64,000 bases of DNA, from the NCBI GenBank assembly GCA_037447605.1, contig CM074805.1, positions 1,893,359 to 1,957,358 on the forward strand. The letters are read 5' to 3'. The notes beneath the pieces are model-generated. The model ran no database searches. It saw only the letters and a list, made by a program, of their open reading frames with translations, and was not told the DNA's origin. This DNA is from Zygnema circumcarinatum (Eukaryota; Streptophyta; Zygnematophyceae; Zygnematales; Zygnemataceae). Shown here piece by piece: positions 49,479 to 60,613 of this stretch. The translations under genes and the position numbers were made by a program. Every line of letters begins with the position of its first letter. Within the stretch, counting starts at the first letter, position 1.

Positions 49479-52437
49479 TCAAATGAGCCTTTCCAAAGCA
49501 GCCAGCAGCAAGTCGGTCTGCTCCGGCTTTCCCACAGAGATGCGAATATAGTCGCGCAACTCCACATTGTTGTAGTGTCGGAGCATGACACCTTCTTGGG
49601 CGAGAGTGGCCTGCAAGCATCATACATACATTCATACATACTGATAAGCTCCCTAAAGAACTTCAAAGCAACGTTCGCCGAACAGCCCTAGTCAGACACT
49701 GGGGTTGCTTGCCCCGATTTAGAAGCTGGGGCTTGCAAGCCTCCTTGAGCCTACATCATGAAACCATAAGAACGCACCTTGAGGTCCGCTGCTGACCGGC
49801 CTTGTAGCACAGAGCAGAGGATGAAGTTAGCCTGGCTGGGATGCGGTTTCAGGTACGGAATGCTCTCAAGCCGCTTGCTCAGACGCTCACGCTCTGCCAC
49901 CAGGGCGTTGCGCACTTTCTGTATCGTCCCAAGCTGCGAGTCAGCAGGGGAACTGATCACGCCATACAGCATCAGGAAAAAGGTCTGCTTGCTCTCCTGG
50001 ATAGGCCTAAATCCTATCAGGCCTTCCACCTTGCTCTCACCTGGAGGTAATCCTTCTGTTCCAATGCTGCGCATGCTGCTAGTTCTGCTGCCACGGAGAC
50101 ATTGTACGGCTGTTTAGCTCGCCACATGTAGGTGGCTAACGATAGAGGAAACGCGCCATATCCAATTCTGAGTCCAGCAAGACCTGCATGCTTCCTTCTT
50201 TGGATCAGCCACACCTAAACGTCCTGACCATTTCCCCTTCACTTCCGGAAAGCTAGCGATTCCCTTCACTTCGGGACATTGTGGTAGGTGCTGGAAGGAG
50301 CTCTGACACTTGTGTCAGGGGGGTTCACCTGCCCGTTTACTGAAAGTACGTAGCACAATGAGGTTGTCGTGCTCGCGGACGAGACCCATGCGGGATGGTG
50401 TATCTGAGAACTCTATATATGCCTCATCGAGGACAACCAGCACCGGCAGTTTCAAGAGAGCTGTGAAAGCCTCATCACTCAACAAACTGCACCGCATCCT
50501 TCCTCCTCTCGTCAGCCCATTAGTAGCAGCCCTATTCTAAAGCAGAACTATTATAGAGCAGTACGGTGCTTGTTCTGACAAGGCCTTTAAAGACTCACCT
50601 GCCATCCGGATTATTAGGTGACGTCAGAAATAATAGTTTTGGTTGGTGAAGCTGTACTGCAGCTGTTACAGCTTCCACGTCGATGGAAAAATCAGGCTGT
50701 CGGAGCACTGCAAACAGCTGCAGGAAAGTTATTTCATGAGCATTTCGGGAGTTCCCTCATTTCTCTGGCTTCGTCAAGGCGTGCACTTGGAGAGCACGCA
50801 GGTAAGGGCACAAGTAGCATGGGAGGTCATTCGCCATTCAGCTCCAATCCGATCCAATCAGCTCAATCCCTCATACAATTTTCAATTGTTGAATCCGCTT
50901 CTCGTGCAAACGTGGACTGGGCCGATAGACTCGTGAAATAAAAATCACTTTTCTATTTACCGTCACAGCTGTGTAAGCAAATCACCTTTAATGACACGAG
51001 CATTGTTCACTGCAGCGTCAAATGCATACATGGTGAAGGTGGGTGGGCAGTCCACAATTGCGTCGCCTGGCTCCAGAGTGCACCTAAGAGAAGCTTTGCA
51101 TCACGACATAACAGCTCCTGTCAGCCACTAGATGCCAAAGTTACCTTCTATAAGGAACGAGTGAAGCTTAAGAATAGGGACCACACCTCATGATGAGGTC
51201 GATGAGCTCATCTGCCCCGCAGCCCACAAGGATATGCTCCGCAGGGACCCCAGAATCCTCAGCAAGTGCAGCTCGAAGGCGCCGACATTCAGGATCTGGG
51301 TAGATGTGTGGGAATTCCATGGACCTAAGAGCCTCCAGGACCTGTCAAGTTCATGCCTCAGCAGATTAAGAGCCTCTCCTTCGTAAATGTCTTCAGGTTG
51401 CAACCCATCGCCTTGAACTACGACGAAATGCACGCATGATAAAACAGGGCCCTGCTGATCGCTACTCGCACTCCGAGGCCAATCTAGCCTCATTGGCCAG
51501 GCATAGATAGCTCAAGCAAAACAACCGTTTGAAAAGTCTCTCCGATTAATGCTTTCACATTATGGCTCACCAAATTCCTCCTCCCGCATTGCATGCAATT
51601 CTCAAACGGCCTTCAATACAGACTTGGCTATAAGCCGAAGCATCCGGAAGAACTAAAATAAGTCAACTTATCAAACGAGAGAACTCGTCAATCACGTACA
51701 ACAGGCGCTAGAATGTAATTTTACAGATACGTGTCTTTATACCTTAAGCGGGTCACAAACTTTAGCATTCTCGGGCGGCAAATAAGGCCAGATTTTAAAC
51801 AGTTAACTGGAGTTATTTTCTACAAATGAAAGAAGGATTTGAAAGGAAACACAGTTATGGATGAGCGGACGACAGGTTAAGCAAAAAGCAAACTGGCAGT
51901 TCACTAAAGGCAAAGAATTGCAAAGAACTCGAGAGAGTTACAAATTAAGGGCACCTCTGGAGGCGGCCCATAAGGGTTCTCGTTGGCGTCCAGCTTCACA
52001 ATGTCTTTCGGATCCCTGCCTAGGCGTGCAGACAGCACCTGAATCCGACCATCAACAGCAGCAAGGAAATGATTCCAACTGGAAGGTAAGGAACAAGGCC
52101 ATGTCTCCAGCCATTGCAATACCCTCATAGCTTAACTTACCTCAAAGGGTTCTATGGGTTTGTATGCAGCCAACTGCTTCAAATGCGGCCGAATAAAGCG
52201 ACTGCCATCTTCAGCATCGGCATCAGAACGAGCTTGATTTGTGGTTTGCTGCAGAGAAGGCAATGATTCCGCCATAGTCGCCATCGTAATGTGCTGCAGT
52301 ACTCGAACTTGAGATGGAAATCGCACTGATGAAAGAGCCCTTGAAGCACTGCCTTCCAAAACCTGTTTGGAACTCGGCACAGCAGCCAGACCATGCCGTG
52401 CTGCTGCTTGGCAGGATGCTGGACAGACTGCCGCCAT
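49479..52437 (-). CDS. HISN6: Histidinol-phosphate aminotransferase, chloroplast
   Basis: This PLP enzyme of histidine biosynthesis converts imidazole acetol phosphate and glutamate to histidinol phosphate in the plastid. Exons on the minus strand are 52141-52437, 51955-52038, 51187-51341, 50986-51083, 50599-50707, 50329-50486, 50041-50183, 49778-49918 and 49479-49610, totalling 438 residues. Residues 1 to about 80 form a Ser/Ala-rich transit peptide. The core shows [59 protein letters not shown] and [16 protein letters not shown] with the PLP-binding Lys. It continues with [23 protein letters not shown] and [20 protein letters not shown]. Exon phases all agree. It shares a short divergent promoter with PWP1. 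Confidence 0.97.
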
Positions 52438-52731
52438 GGCTGCAGACCTTGCTCAGCTCCGTGGAACCCTTCGTGTTCTGGATACCACGTACAAACACAC
52501 GTTAAATGTGTGTAAGAGCGAGAGAGAGAGAGAAGAGATAGACGGGGCCGGAGAGGCAATTTATCCGCTTGTTGAAAAGCCGCCGTACTCCCGTGCCCTG
52601 CACGTCATTTTGAACCCCTATTGAGCCTTCCGCAGGGGTCGGCACTGCCGGCAGCATTTCCTGCAGTCTGCAAGGCGCTCGCTGCAGCAGGGGGTAAAGG
52701 GTGGGCGAGCTCCAATTTCAGGGCTGGTACG
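52438..52731. promoter_or_regulatory. Compact divergent promoter: HISN6 / PWP1
   Basis: Only 294 bp separate the two start codons. A short GA repeat (near 52518-52533) and GC-rich sequence lie in the middle. With so little space, both transcripts must use the same promoter region. Confidence 0.55.
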
Positions 52732-55700
52732 ATGATTTCAGCTCTGAGCTGGGTGCCACGGGGCGCTGCGAAGTATGTGCCGGATGCTGGTGGACAGGAG
52801 GATGAAGTGGAGGATATAGCTGCGGAAGTTGAAGGATATGAACGGGACGAGGAGGAGGACGACGAGGAGGACGAGGATGAGGATGAGGAGGTGGAGGAGG
52901 GAGAGGAGAGAAGGTGAGTACTGCCGGGCATTCATAGATAATGTCGACGCATAAAGGTGATGACCATGGAAGAAGCAGTACGTCAGGAAGGTGTGGAACG
53001 TGTTGAAAGAAGGAGACTTTTGTTGTAATTCGCACTGAATCTGTGCCATTCAGATAACCTTGCCGCGGCGGCAATGCCAGGGAATTTCTTTGTTGCAGAA
53101 TTCTGAAAATGTAGAATTCGTTGCTCGGTGCAGTGAAGATGAACGAATGGAGGATAGAGCTGAGGCTGACCCTGTTGAGAGAGCCAGAGCACTAGCAGCT
53201 GCCATAAAAGGCAAGAAAGCAAAGGGGTCGGGGAAGGTGTCGAATCGAGGGCAAAAGAAACTTGGCGATGAGCTTGCTGAGTTGGACATGGAACATTATG
53301 ACGATGATGGAGATGCAGGTGAGCCTTGTTTGCTTATTCATTTATCTTTTTTGACTCCTTTCCTGAGTTGTCATATTTTGGCCATTCGTTCATTTCCTGA
53401 TTGTGCATTTTGACAGTTTGATAGCTCTGATCATTCGCTCTCCTCTCCGCCTGTTTCGCCTGTTTCCGTTCTCATGGCTTGTCCAATCGTTTTTTTTTTT
53501 TTTTGCAAGTCTTTTTTTATAAGGGCATCAAAACTGTTTAAGTATCAGTAATTGTTTACTTTTTCCTTTATTCCAGCTCCCTAATATCTCCTACCTTTCT
53601 TATATTGTACTTCTTTCCCGCTTTCCAACATTGCCCTCGTTCCTTTAAACAGCATCTAATCGTGCACGTCTTCTTTCCTAAAGCTTCTCGTTTGAATTCT
53701 TGTTCATGGCCAGCTTGCTGCCCTTTTTTTTTTTACGTCGTCCCTCGTAACTGCTGGACTGGTAATCAAAGTAAATAAGAAATAAGACCCCTAGCAATTC
53801 GTTTTTTGTTGCGGACGTTAGAATTTCAATTCCTTCACCCCTTCCTCTTCTTATTTTTCACGTCTTCCGCTTCCATCCACTGTCCCTCTCCTTTTCTGCT
53901 TACCCTGTCTTTTCTCTCTCACCTTCATCATTTGCTGTCCATCTCTTGGATCGCGGATTTCTTCGTGACCAGATGTCATCCTTCGCGACCTGAAATAGTT
54001 GCATAACGTTGAGCTGTAAATTTGCTTCTCACTGTCAATCATGTTTGATTATAGGTGAGCTCCGATTATTCGGTAATGGAGGGTTAGGAGCGACCTACTA
54101 TAAACCTGGCGAGGTGGATCCCCTGTTAAAAGACGATAAGTATGACGTGAGTAGCATGCACGTCAACGAGATTCATGGCAGTTCTGATTTCCTTTGCCCT
54201 TGAGAAATTTCATTCCAAGTCTTTTCTTACTGCCTCCTCTTTAGTTACAACATTCAAGCGCGTGTTTTCTGGCACTTTGCAAGGGACATTTTCTGACGTC
54301 TTTGGTTCATTTGCAGTATGTTGGAGTGATTTGTTTGGTCATATCAGTCGAGGGAGACAGGAAGCTGTGGTCATGAAGTGCAATCTCAGTCAAGAGGGCT
54401 CACTGTTCCTTTCGGATATGCCTTTTTTGGTGGCCAGGAAGAGGATGAGGAAGAAGCCGACGATCTCACCATTCGGCCAACAGATCTTGTTCTAGTTGTA
54501 GCACGAAATGAAGATGACGTCAGCCATCTCGAGGTGAGCTTAGCATGAATGAGGCAGTTTGGGCCTCCGAATTGTGTTGCCAAGTCTCAAGGATTATAAA
54601 TTTTGCACAGAATGTACCAAGAAATTTGGGGGAATTGGAGGCTACAGGTATGGGTGTGTGAAGAATCACAGCCGGGAGATGATGATTTGAACACGTATGT
54701 ACATCACGACCTTATGCTGCCCGCGTTCCCTCTCTCTATCTCTTGGCTTGGCTGCGACGTAAGGTCGGCCTCAGCATCAGATAAAGGTATATCACGAACT
54801 GCAAAATATGTTTTAAACAGAAAAGCAGAAAGCAGAAAGCAGCATGCAGGGAGAACATGGAGGGGCCGGGAGAGCTATCAGGACGCATGTCTTTTCCAAC
54901 GCCTTGGTCCCGAGACCATCCCTTTTAGTAGTATTCATTCATTTTTTTTTTCGCTTCTTTATGAATTATGTTTCACTTGAATTTGCCTAGAAACTGAAAT
55001 TGAGACTATTCATAGTCATGAAATTGGCAGTCTGAGAAAATGTAGTCAATATCTGTGCTCATGGCTTGCCTTCGTTTGGCAGTTGCACAATTAGGATTAT
55101 CCTCTTACTCGTCTCCTTTGGACACTTTTGATTATGCAGGCAACTTCGTCGCAGTTGGTACCATGCAACCCGAAATTGAAATTTGGGACTTGGATCAGGT
55201 CATACCCCAACTGCTCCACACAGTTCTGCCACTTTAGTGCCAATAGTTTCAAGCGTTGGGGCCAATGTTTGGAAGTCACGATGATCATGTGTAGCAATTC
55301 TGAGGTCCCCTTTTGTTGGACATTGATACGGCCCCCGCAGATTGAACAAGTGGAGCCGGTGGCTATTCTCGGAGGGGCAGACACAGCACAAGTAGCAGAC
55401 ACAAGTGGCAAAAAGTCAAAAAGTGGGATGGTGAAGCAAAAGAAGAAGAAAAAGGTGAAGCCTGTTGAGCTTATCGCTGGCTGTTGTTTACTTTATTCTG
55501 GAAATCAGCATTTCTTTGTGTGTGCAAGTTATCGATTTCAACAGGTGAAGAGAGCGTTTCGTTATAGGAAAGCATATTGGACATGGCCGGAAGCCACCGC
55601 TAAACCTTTCTTGTTAGCAAGAGTTTATGTGGCCTAGGATTTTCAAGAGAGATTACTTCAGCACTGAATCCTAATCTTATCGAAGCTTTTCCCTGACGTT

Positions 55701-57705
55701 GTGATGTTTCTGCGTTGTCTAGAATGTTTCTTACATTGGTCTGCCTCTCGCCCCCCTATTACTCTTAGGTCCAGCCCCCACCAGAATAATTGTCAATGAA
55801 TGGAGGTGAATGGGCTGTTGTCAGCTTGTGGAGGGCAGTCACAGTGACGCGGTGCTGGCCCTTGCGTGGAACATGGAGGAGCGAAGAGTTTTAGCAAGCG
55901 GTAGTGCGGATCGCAGTGTGAAGCTGTGGGATATCACAACTAAGCGTTGCGAGCGCACTCTCACTCATCATTCAGACAAGGTGCACCATTCTGCCCCAAC
56001 TGTAGGACGTGAATGCGCTCCCAATACAGGATGGGAACTTGCCTTGGTGGGCTGGTGAATGGGATAGGTTAGGTTGGCGCGTTTGTTTGATTAGCATTCA
56101 TTCAGGGATGACTCCTCCTGTCCTTTGGCTTTTGGGGTGTGCTTTGCTGTGGAAGGGTGAACAAGCAGTGTCAATCACAAATTAACCATTGAAGAGTGAC
56201 TTTCATTGCGCAGGTTCAGGCTGTTGCTTGGAAGCCTCAAGATTCAGCAATGCTGTTGTCAGGATCCTTCGACCAGACAGCTGCACTGGTGAGTTCTGCT
56301 TTCTATATGGAAGGCTTGTCCATGGGGAACTTTGAAATTCTTGGCCTTCAATTTACTGTGGAAATGGGAGAGCAGGAGAAATGAATAGACGTGGAGTTCA
56401 CTTTTACTGTTAGAGGCAATAAAGCTGCACCGCCTGTTTTGCGCTATGCAATTTCTAGAAAGGAGAGGGCTGAGAGTTGGCTGTGTGTCCTATAGGGCAA
56501 AAGGGACATGGCTAAAGGAGGATGCTGAAGCTTATGGGAGAAGGGGCCAGGCAGATGTGCGCAGTCCAAGCAGTGCAGTTCTTCAGTGGAACTTGGGAGC
56601 TGATGTGGAATGTCTGACATGGAATCCCCAAAGAACCTCTTCCTTTGTGGTAAGTTATGGAAAGGCTTGACATGGGGTTTTCTCACTTCTCAGATCGTCT
56701 ATTCTGACCTAACCCTAATCTTCGTTCCAGAACTTGATGCCGGCCGGTGCTGTCCGGCCAGCTCTTGCCAGCCTTTGGCCTGTCTGCCTAATCTCCATGT
56801 CTACCTGCCACAAAAGGAGCATTTCTCGCTTTGGCTGGTGGAGGGAGACAGGTGAGCACCGAGGACGGATTGGTGCGCTGCTACGATGTGAGGACGACTG
56901 GTGGGGCCACGGAGAATGTGGCGCTGTACACCCTGCATGCGCATGACAAGGCAACATGCGCTGTGTCGTTCAACCATCTCGTGCCAAATGTAAGGCCTTT
57001 GGAGTAGAATGGATATGCTGATGCGAGAGGAAGTGGATCAGAAACGCACTAAATGTGATTCCTTTCATGGGTGAGGGTTGGAACAGCTTTTGGCCACGGC
57101 TTCGACAGATAAAATGGTAAGGAGTGGAGTGCTTCAAGGGTTGGACGGAATGCTGGGTCAGGCATAGGGTTTAGCAGTGCATGTGAGCAGAAGTGAAAGC
57201 TTGACAGGCAGTCCGTGGCTGCAGGTGAAGCTGTGGGACACTACTGATGACCGGCCAACTTGCATCACTTCCACTAACCCTAAAGTTGTAAGTTTCCTGT
57301 CTACATCTGCATTCACTTTCCAGAGAAGGCGGTCGTAATGCATGTGTCGGTGTGGGCACTTCCATTCACACGTGTTCTGCCGAGTTGCCGCAGGGTGCAA
57401 TCTTTTCTGTGAGCTTTTGCGCCGACTCGCCCTTCCTGCTGGCCATGGGCGGCTCCAAGGGGAATCTGGAGGTGCGTGCTTTTCGGTCGCCCTTTAGCCG
57501 GCGGATGTCTGCCACCTCCTCGGGCAACCGGAGGCAGCAGTTGCCTGTCACGTCACGTCCTTTGCACTTGCAACGATTGGAATGTGTTTAATATTTCTTT
57601 TAAGAAAAGCTTCTCCTCACAAGGAATTGGGAAATGCAGGTTTGGGATACCATGAAGGTTTCGGCTGTGAGTCAGCGATATGGATCAGCGGCAACAGCCT
57701 CCTAG
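52732..57705 (+). CDS. PWP1: Periodic tryptophan protein 1 (PWP1), WD40 ribosome-biogenesis factor
   Basis: PWP1 is a nucleolar WD-repeat protein needed for rRNA synthesis and processing; in plants it also affects histone methylation. Exons are 52732-52913, 53134-53318, 54055-54146, 54438-54533, 54648-54786, 55140-55198, 55341-55454, 55825-55980, 56214-56288, 56551-56649, 56852-56989, 57087-57116, 57225-57287, 57394-57471 and 57640-57705, giving 523 residues. The start MISALSWVPRGAAKYVPD is typical of the family and is followed by a Glu/Asp-rich stretch and a basic linker. Family blocks include YVHHDLMLPAFPLSISWL, GNFVAVGTMQPEIEIWDLDQ, a Lys-rich loop, then WD repeats VLASGSADRSVKLWDITTKR, LLSGSFDQTAAL, ADVECLTWNPQRTSSFVV and ATASTDKMVKLWDTT. 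The end is VWDTMKVSAVSQRYG. Confidence 0.95.
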
Positions 57706-57724
57706 TCTCTTTGGTCAGGGGCCA

Positions 57725-57772
57725 GAGAGAGAGTGTGAGAGAGAGAGTGGGGGGGGGGGAGAGAGAGATCTG
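57725..57772 (+). repeat. GA/GT microsatellite in the PWP1 3' flank
   Basis: Purine-rich GAGAGAGA units with a run of nine or ten G just after the PWP1 stop codon; it lies in the presumed 3' UTR. Confidence 0.8.
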
Positions 57773-58273
57773 TCTGTGGTCTCTGCGCTCAGTCGAACCA
57801 GTTGGAGCTCGCTTATAATTGCGAGGAAGTTCAGAAGTAGACAAGTGCTGCTGGAAGGTTGGGCTTTGGTTGTCTGTTTGTCTCAAGGAATAAAGAAATA
57901 AGCAGGGCTCCCTTTGCCTCTTTACCTTTTCACCAGGTGTCCTTGAGTTTTCAATTTGGCAACCACACGTAAAGGAAAGGAAAAGGATGGATGTAATCAG
58001 CTAGAGAAATAGTCCTGAAGATTTGTACGACATATTCCAGCGCTTAGACCCCTAGACCCATACTGAAACAAAACCCTTAAATGACCCATCAGTCTACTTT
58101 GAAACGGGGGTTCTACCAGCCATAATACAAGCAAGCGCACCTCCCATGCATAAAACTAATAGAAGCGGAACACCTAGCCTGGTTGATGTTAAGATCAGAG
58201 CCTACCAAATAAGACGCAGTTGTCTGCCATCTGAGCACTTTTATACAATTTTTTTAGGAAACGCCCTATTACT

Positions 58274-59962
58274 TCAAAAGTCGCCCTTGGCCAAAACTGC
58301 GTACTCTCCCCCCATGAGCTCGAGAGTCTCCCGCCACAGCGGCACTGTGAGCCTCACCGCGTGCTTAAGAATGAGGTCCTTCGAGCAGGAAGCGAGGAAC
58401 CAGACACCGGCTCCAACCTCCTTCTCCAGCTGCCCTGGACCCCATCCTGCATTTAGGCACGAGCCACAGTGTTAGGGAGGATGCAGTGAACGCACACTTA
58501 TGTTTAAAATGATGTTTACGCATCACCGACTTTTTGCAGGACCGAAAGCCACGCCTTCATCGTTCAGGCCTTACTTGTAGTCTAAGTAATGATCAAGAGT
58601 TCCCAAAATGTCCGACTCATGAAAGTCCACATTGTTAATTCAGCTGGCAAGAACAACTTAAGGACTGAGGTAATGTCCTGCTCTCCCCATTTCCCTGCAA
58701 TAGTAATGCTAAGAAAACGTGAGGATGCGTGTGTGGACTCCATCAGAACCGAGTTCCCTAAGTAAGAGGCTTACCTGAATAGCGTGCAAACCAACGGTAA
58801 TCCATAGGGGAACTCCGACCCTGGTTCATATGGTCCTTCAAAGCCGAATACCCGCCCACATAAACACCAGAAATAATCTCCTTGGCACCCTCGAGGTCCC
58901 CATGGCCATGAATGACGTGTGTGCTTTCCTCACCGACGTCCCCGCCCATGTACAGCGGACAATCTGAAAATACCGGATTCAACTCCTCGAAGCCTGCAAG
59001 CTGTCCTAGTGTGAATTCCGTGGGTCTGGAAACACATCAGCTCTCGAAAAATAAGTTAAATGGCTACGGAGTAGAGCTTATTGAAGCCTACAGGCAACTT
59101 CTGGCATGAATGCAGATTCTCATGGCAGCTAAATGTCCAATCCCAAGTCCCTTAACTCTGTGACCCAGCTCGAAATGACGTGTGAGTTCCGAAAATCGTT
59201 CACAGCAAAATCTTACAGTCAGTGGCCGGGAAGTAACCCGACGACACATCACTAATTAGCTCGATGACTAAAGAAAGATTCTAGACTCTAAAGCTTCAGA
59301 ACTCTTTCATCGTTCTTCAGTCGAATGAATAATGTAACCTCTGGAAAATAAACAATGGAAGTTCAGCCATCCAAAATCGTACCTGTTCAGTATCACGCCT
59401 GCAGTCCCCTCGTCCCTGCATGCCCCAGTTTTCCGCTGCAGTGAGACTCCAAAAAAGTCGGCAGTCACCGATGCTCCTGACTGGTATTCACTATGCCTCG
59501 TAGTTTAAGCACCTTCAGAAGATCATTTCATGCCGAGCTGAATGGAAGTTGACTATTCTCCTCCTAACAGCATATAGAACAACCAGGCGACAATCTTGCA
59601 AACTGGTGCTCGACATACCCGTGTGCAAAAATGAAGATCACTGATTGATGGAAGTACTGCTGCCGCGCACCAAACGCTGAAGGATGCGCAATGAGAATGC
59701 ACCCTGTTTCTGGCGCAGCCAGCGGGTGAGCCCAGGATGTTCGGCTCCCAGCTCCTCCCTTCTGCCCTTGCACCAACCGGGCCCTAAACTCTCTCCAGTC
59801 TCCCGCAGCACCACCGCTTATAGTTCCCTCCTCTCCCTCACCCATCGAAGCTCTCACTATCAATATCTCTCTCCTCTTCAGCAGGCGCCCCGGGATCATA
59901 TCTTCTCCACGCAGAGGGTGCGCAAAGCCGCTCCCATGGCTGCAAGCGCCACGAACGGTCAT
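58274..59962 (-). CDS. AlgH/DUF179 (UPF0301) family protein, probably plastid-targeted
   Basis: These proteins of poorly known function are found in bacteria and plant plastids. Exons on the minus strand are 59619-59962, 59383-59415, 58775-59025 and 58274-58446, giving 266 residues. The first exon encodes a targeting-type N-terminus and then DWREFRARLV, WAHPLAAPETGCILIAHP and a QSVIFIFAHG strand. The 33-bp second exon supplies GDEGTAGVILNR, the core turn of the family. The third gives PTEFTLGQLAGFEELNPVFS, CPLYMGGDVGEESTHVIHGH and GAKEIISGVYVGGYSALKDH. The fourth gives GWGPGQLEKEVGAGVWFLAS. Without the micro-exon the domain would lack its central loop. The ATG at 59962 is the first in frame. 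It lies head-to-head with TRM82. Confidence 0.9.
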
Positions 59963-60613
59963 GATGAGACTGCTAAAATAATATTTTTAGGGTTGCAGAA
60001 AAGCCTGGCAAACATGGCTTCCAGATAGATTGGAATGTTACCGCTGCCTTGAGAAAACTGCGCAAGCTCTGCGGCTTCCAGCACACCGCCAGCGCCATCG
60101 ACAAGGAGATGCTCGCCGGGAACCACTGGACGGAGGAGTGAAGAGGGAGGGCTGCAACAGTGGGGCTTGTGCCGCCATGGCTTTAAGGAGGCGGAGACGA
60201 CAGAGCTCCTACTGTGTATTAGGGTTTCAATGGCTCCCGGCGGAGTGTGGTGAGGGGGGAAGACACCTGGCATCCTCTCCAGAAAGGAGGGGGGCCGAGC
60301 ACGGGGGGGAGAGCCACGTGGCAGTCGGTGTATTCCACTTTCCAGCAGCTCCCGGAAATGGCGGCAGTTCAACGCCTTATTGTGGATCCACAAAGGTTGA
60401 TCTTCGTGACTGTTCACTGCTGTTGATCTGGTCCGACCAGGATCAACTCATGTACAGTACCGTATGTACTGTGTGGGTGGAATTCGGACTGGACCCGAGC
60501 TTGGTGGATCCTAGTTTTAAGGGTTAAAGTTGCACAGGCAGCCATAGCCGCAGGCATCCACGGAGCTCCAGAAGGGCACTGGGAGGAGCGGTGGGGGGTT
60601 GAAGTCTGGTGCC
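59963..60613. promoter_or_regulatory. Divergent promoter region: DUF179 / TRM82, with telo-box
   Basis: 651 bp lie between the start codons. A perfect telo-box in reverse orientation (TTAGGGTTT, 60219-60227) is present. This motif is often found in promoters of plant translation-machinery genes, which fits the tRNA-modification gene on the right. Confidence 0.5.

Noticed and set aside
52718-53074. Ser/Pro/His-rich minus-strand frames opposite PWP1 exon 1
   Set aside because: They mirror the GAG/GAC acidic repeat of PWP1 on the other strand.
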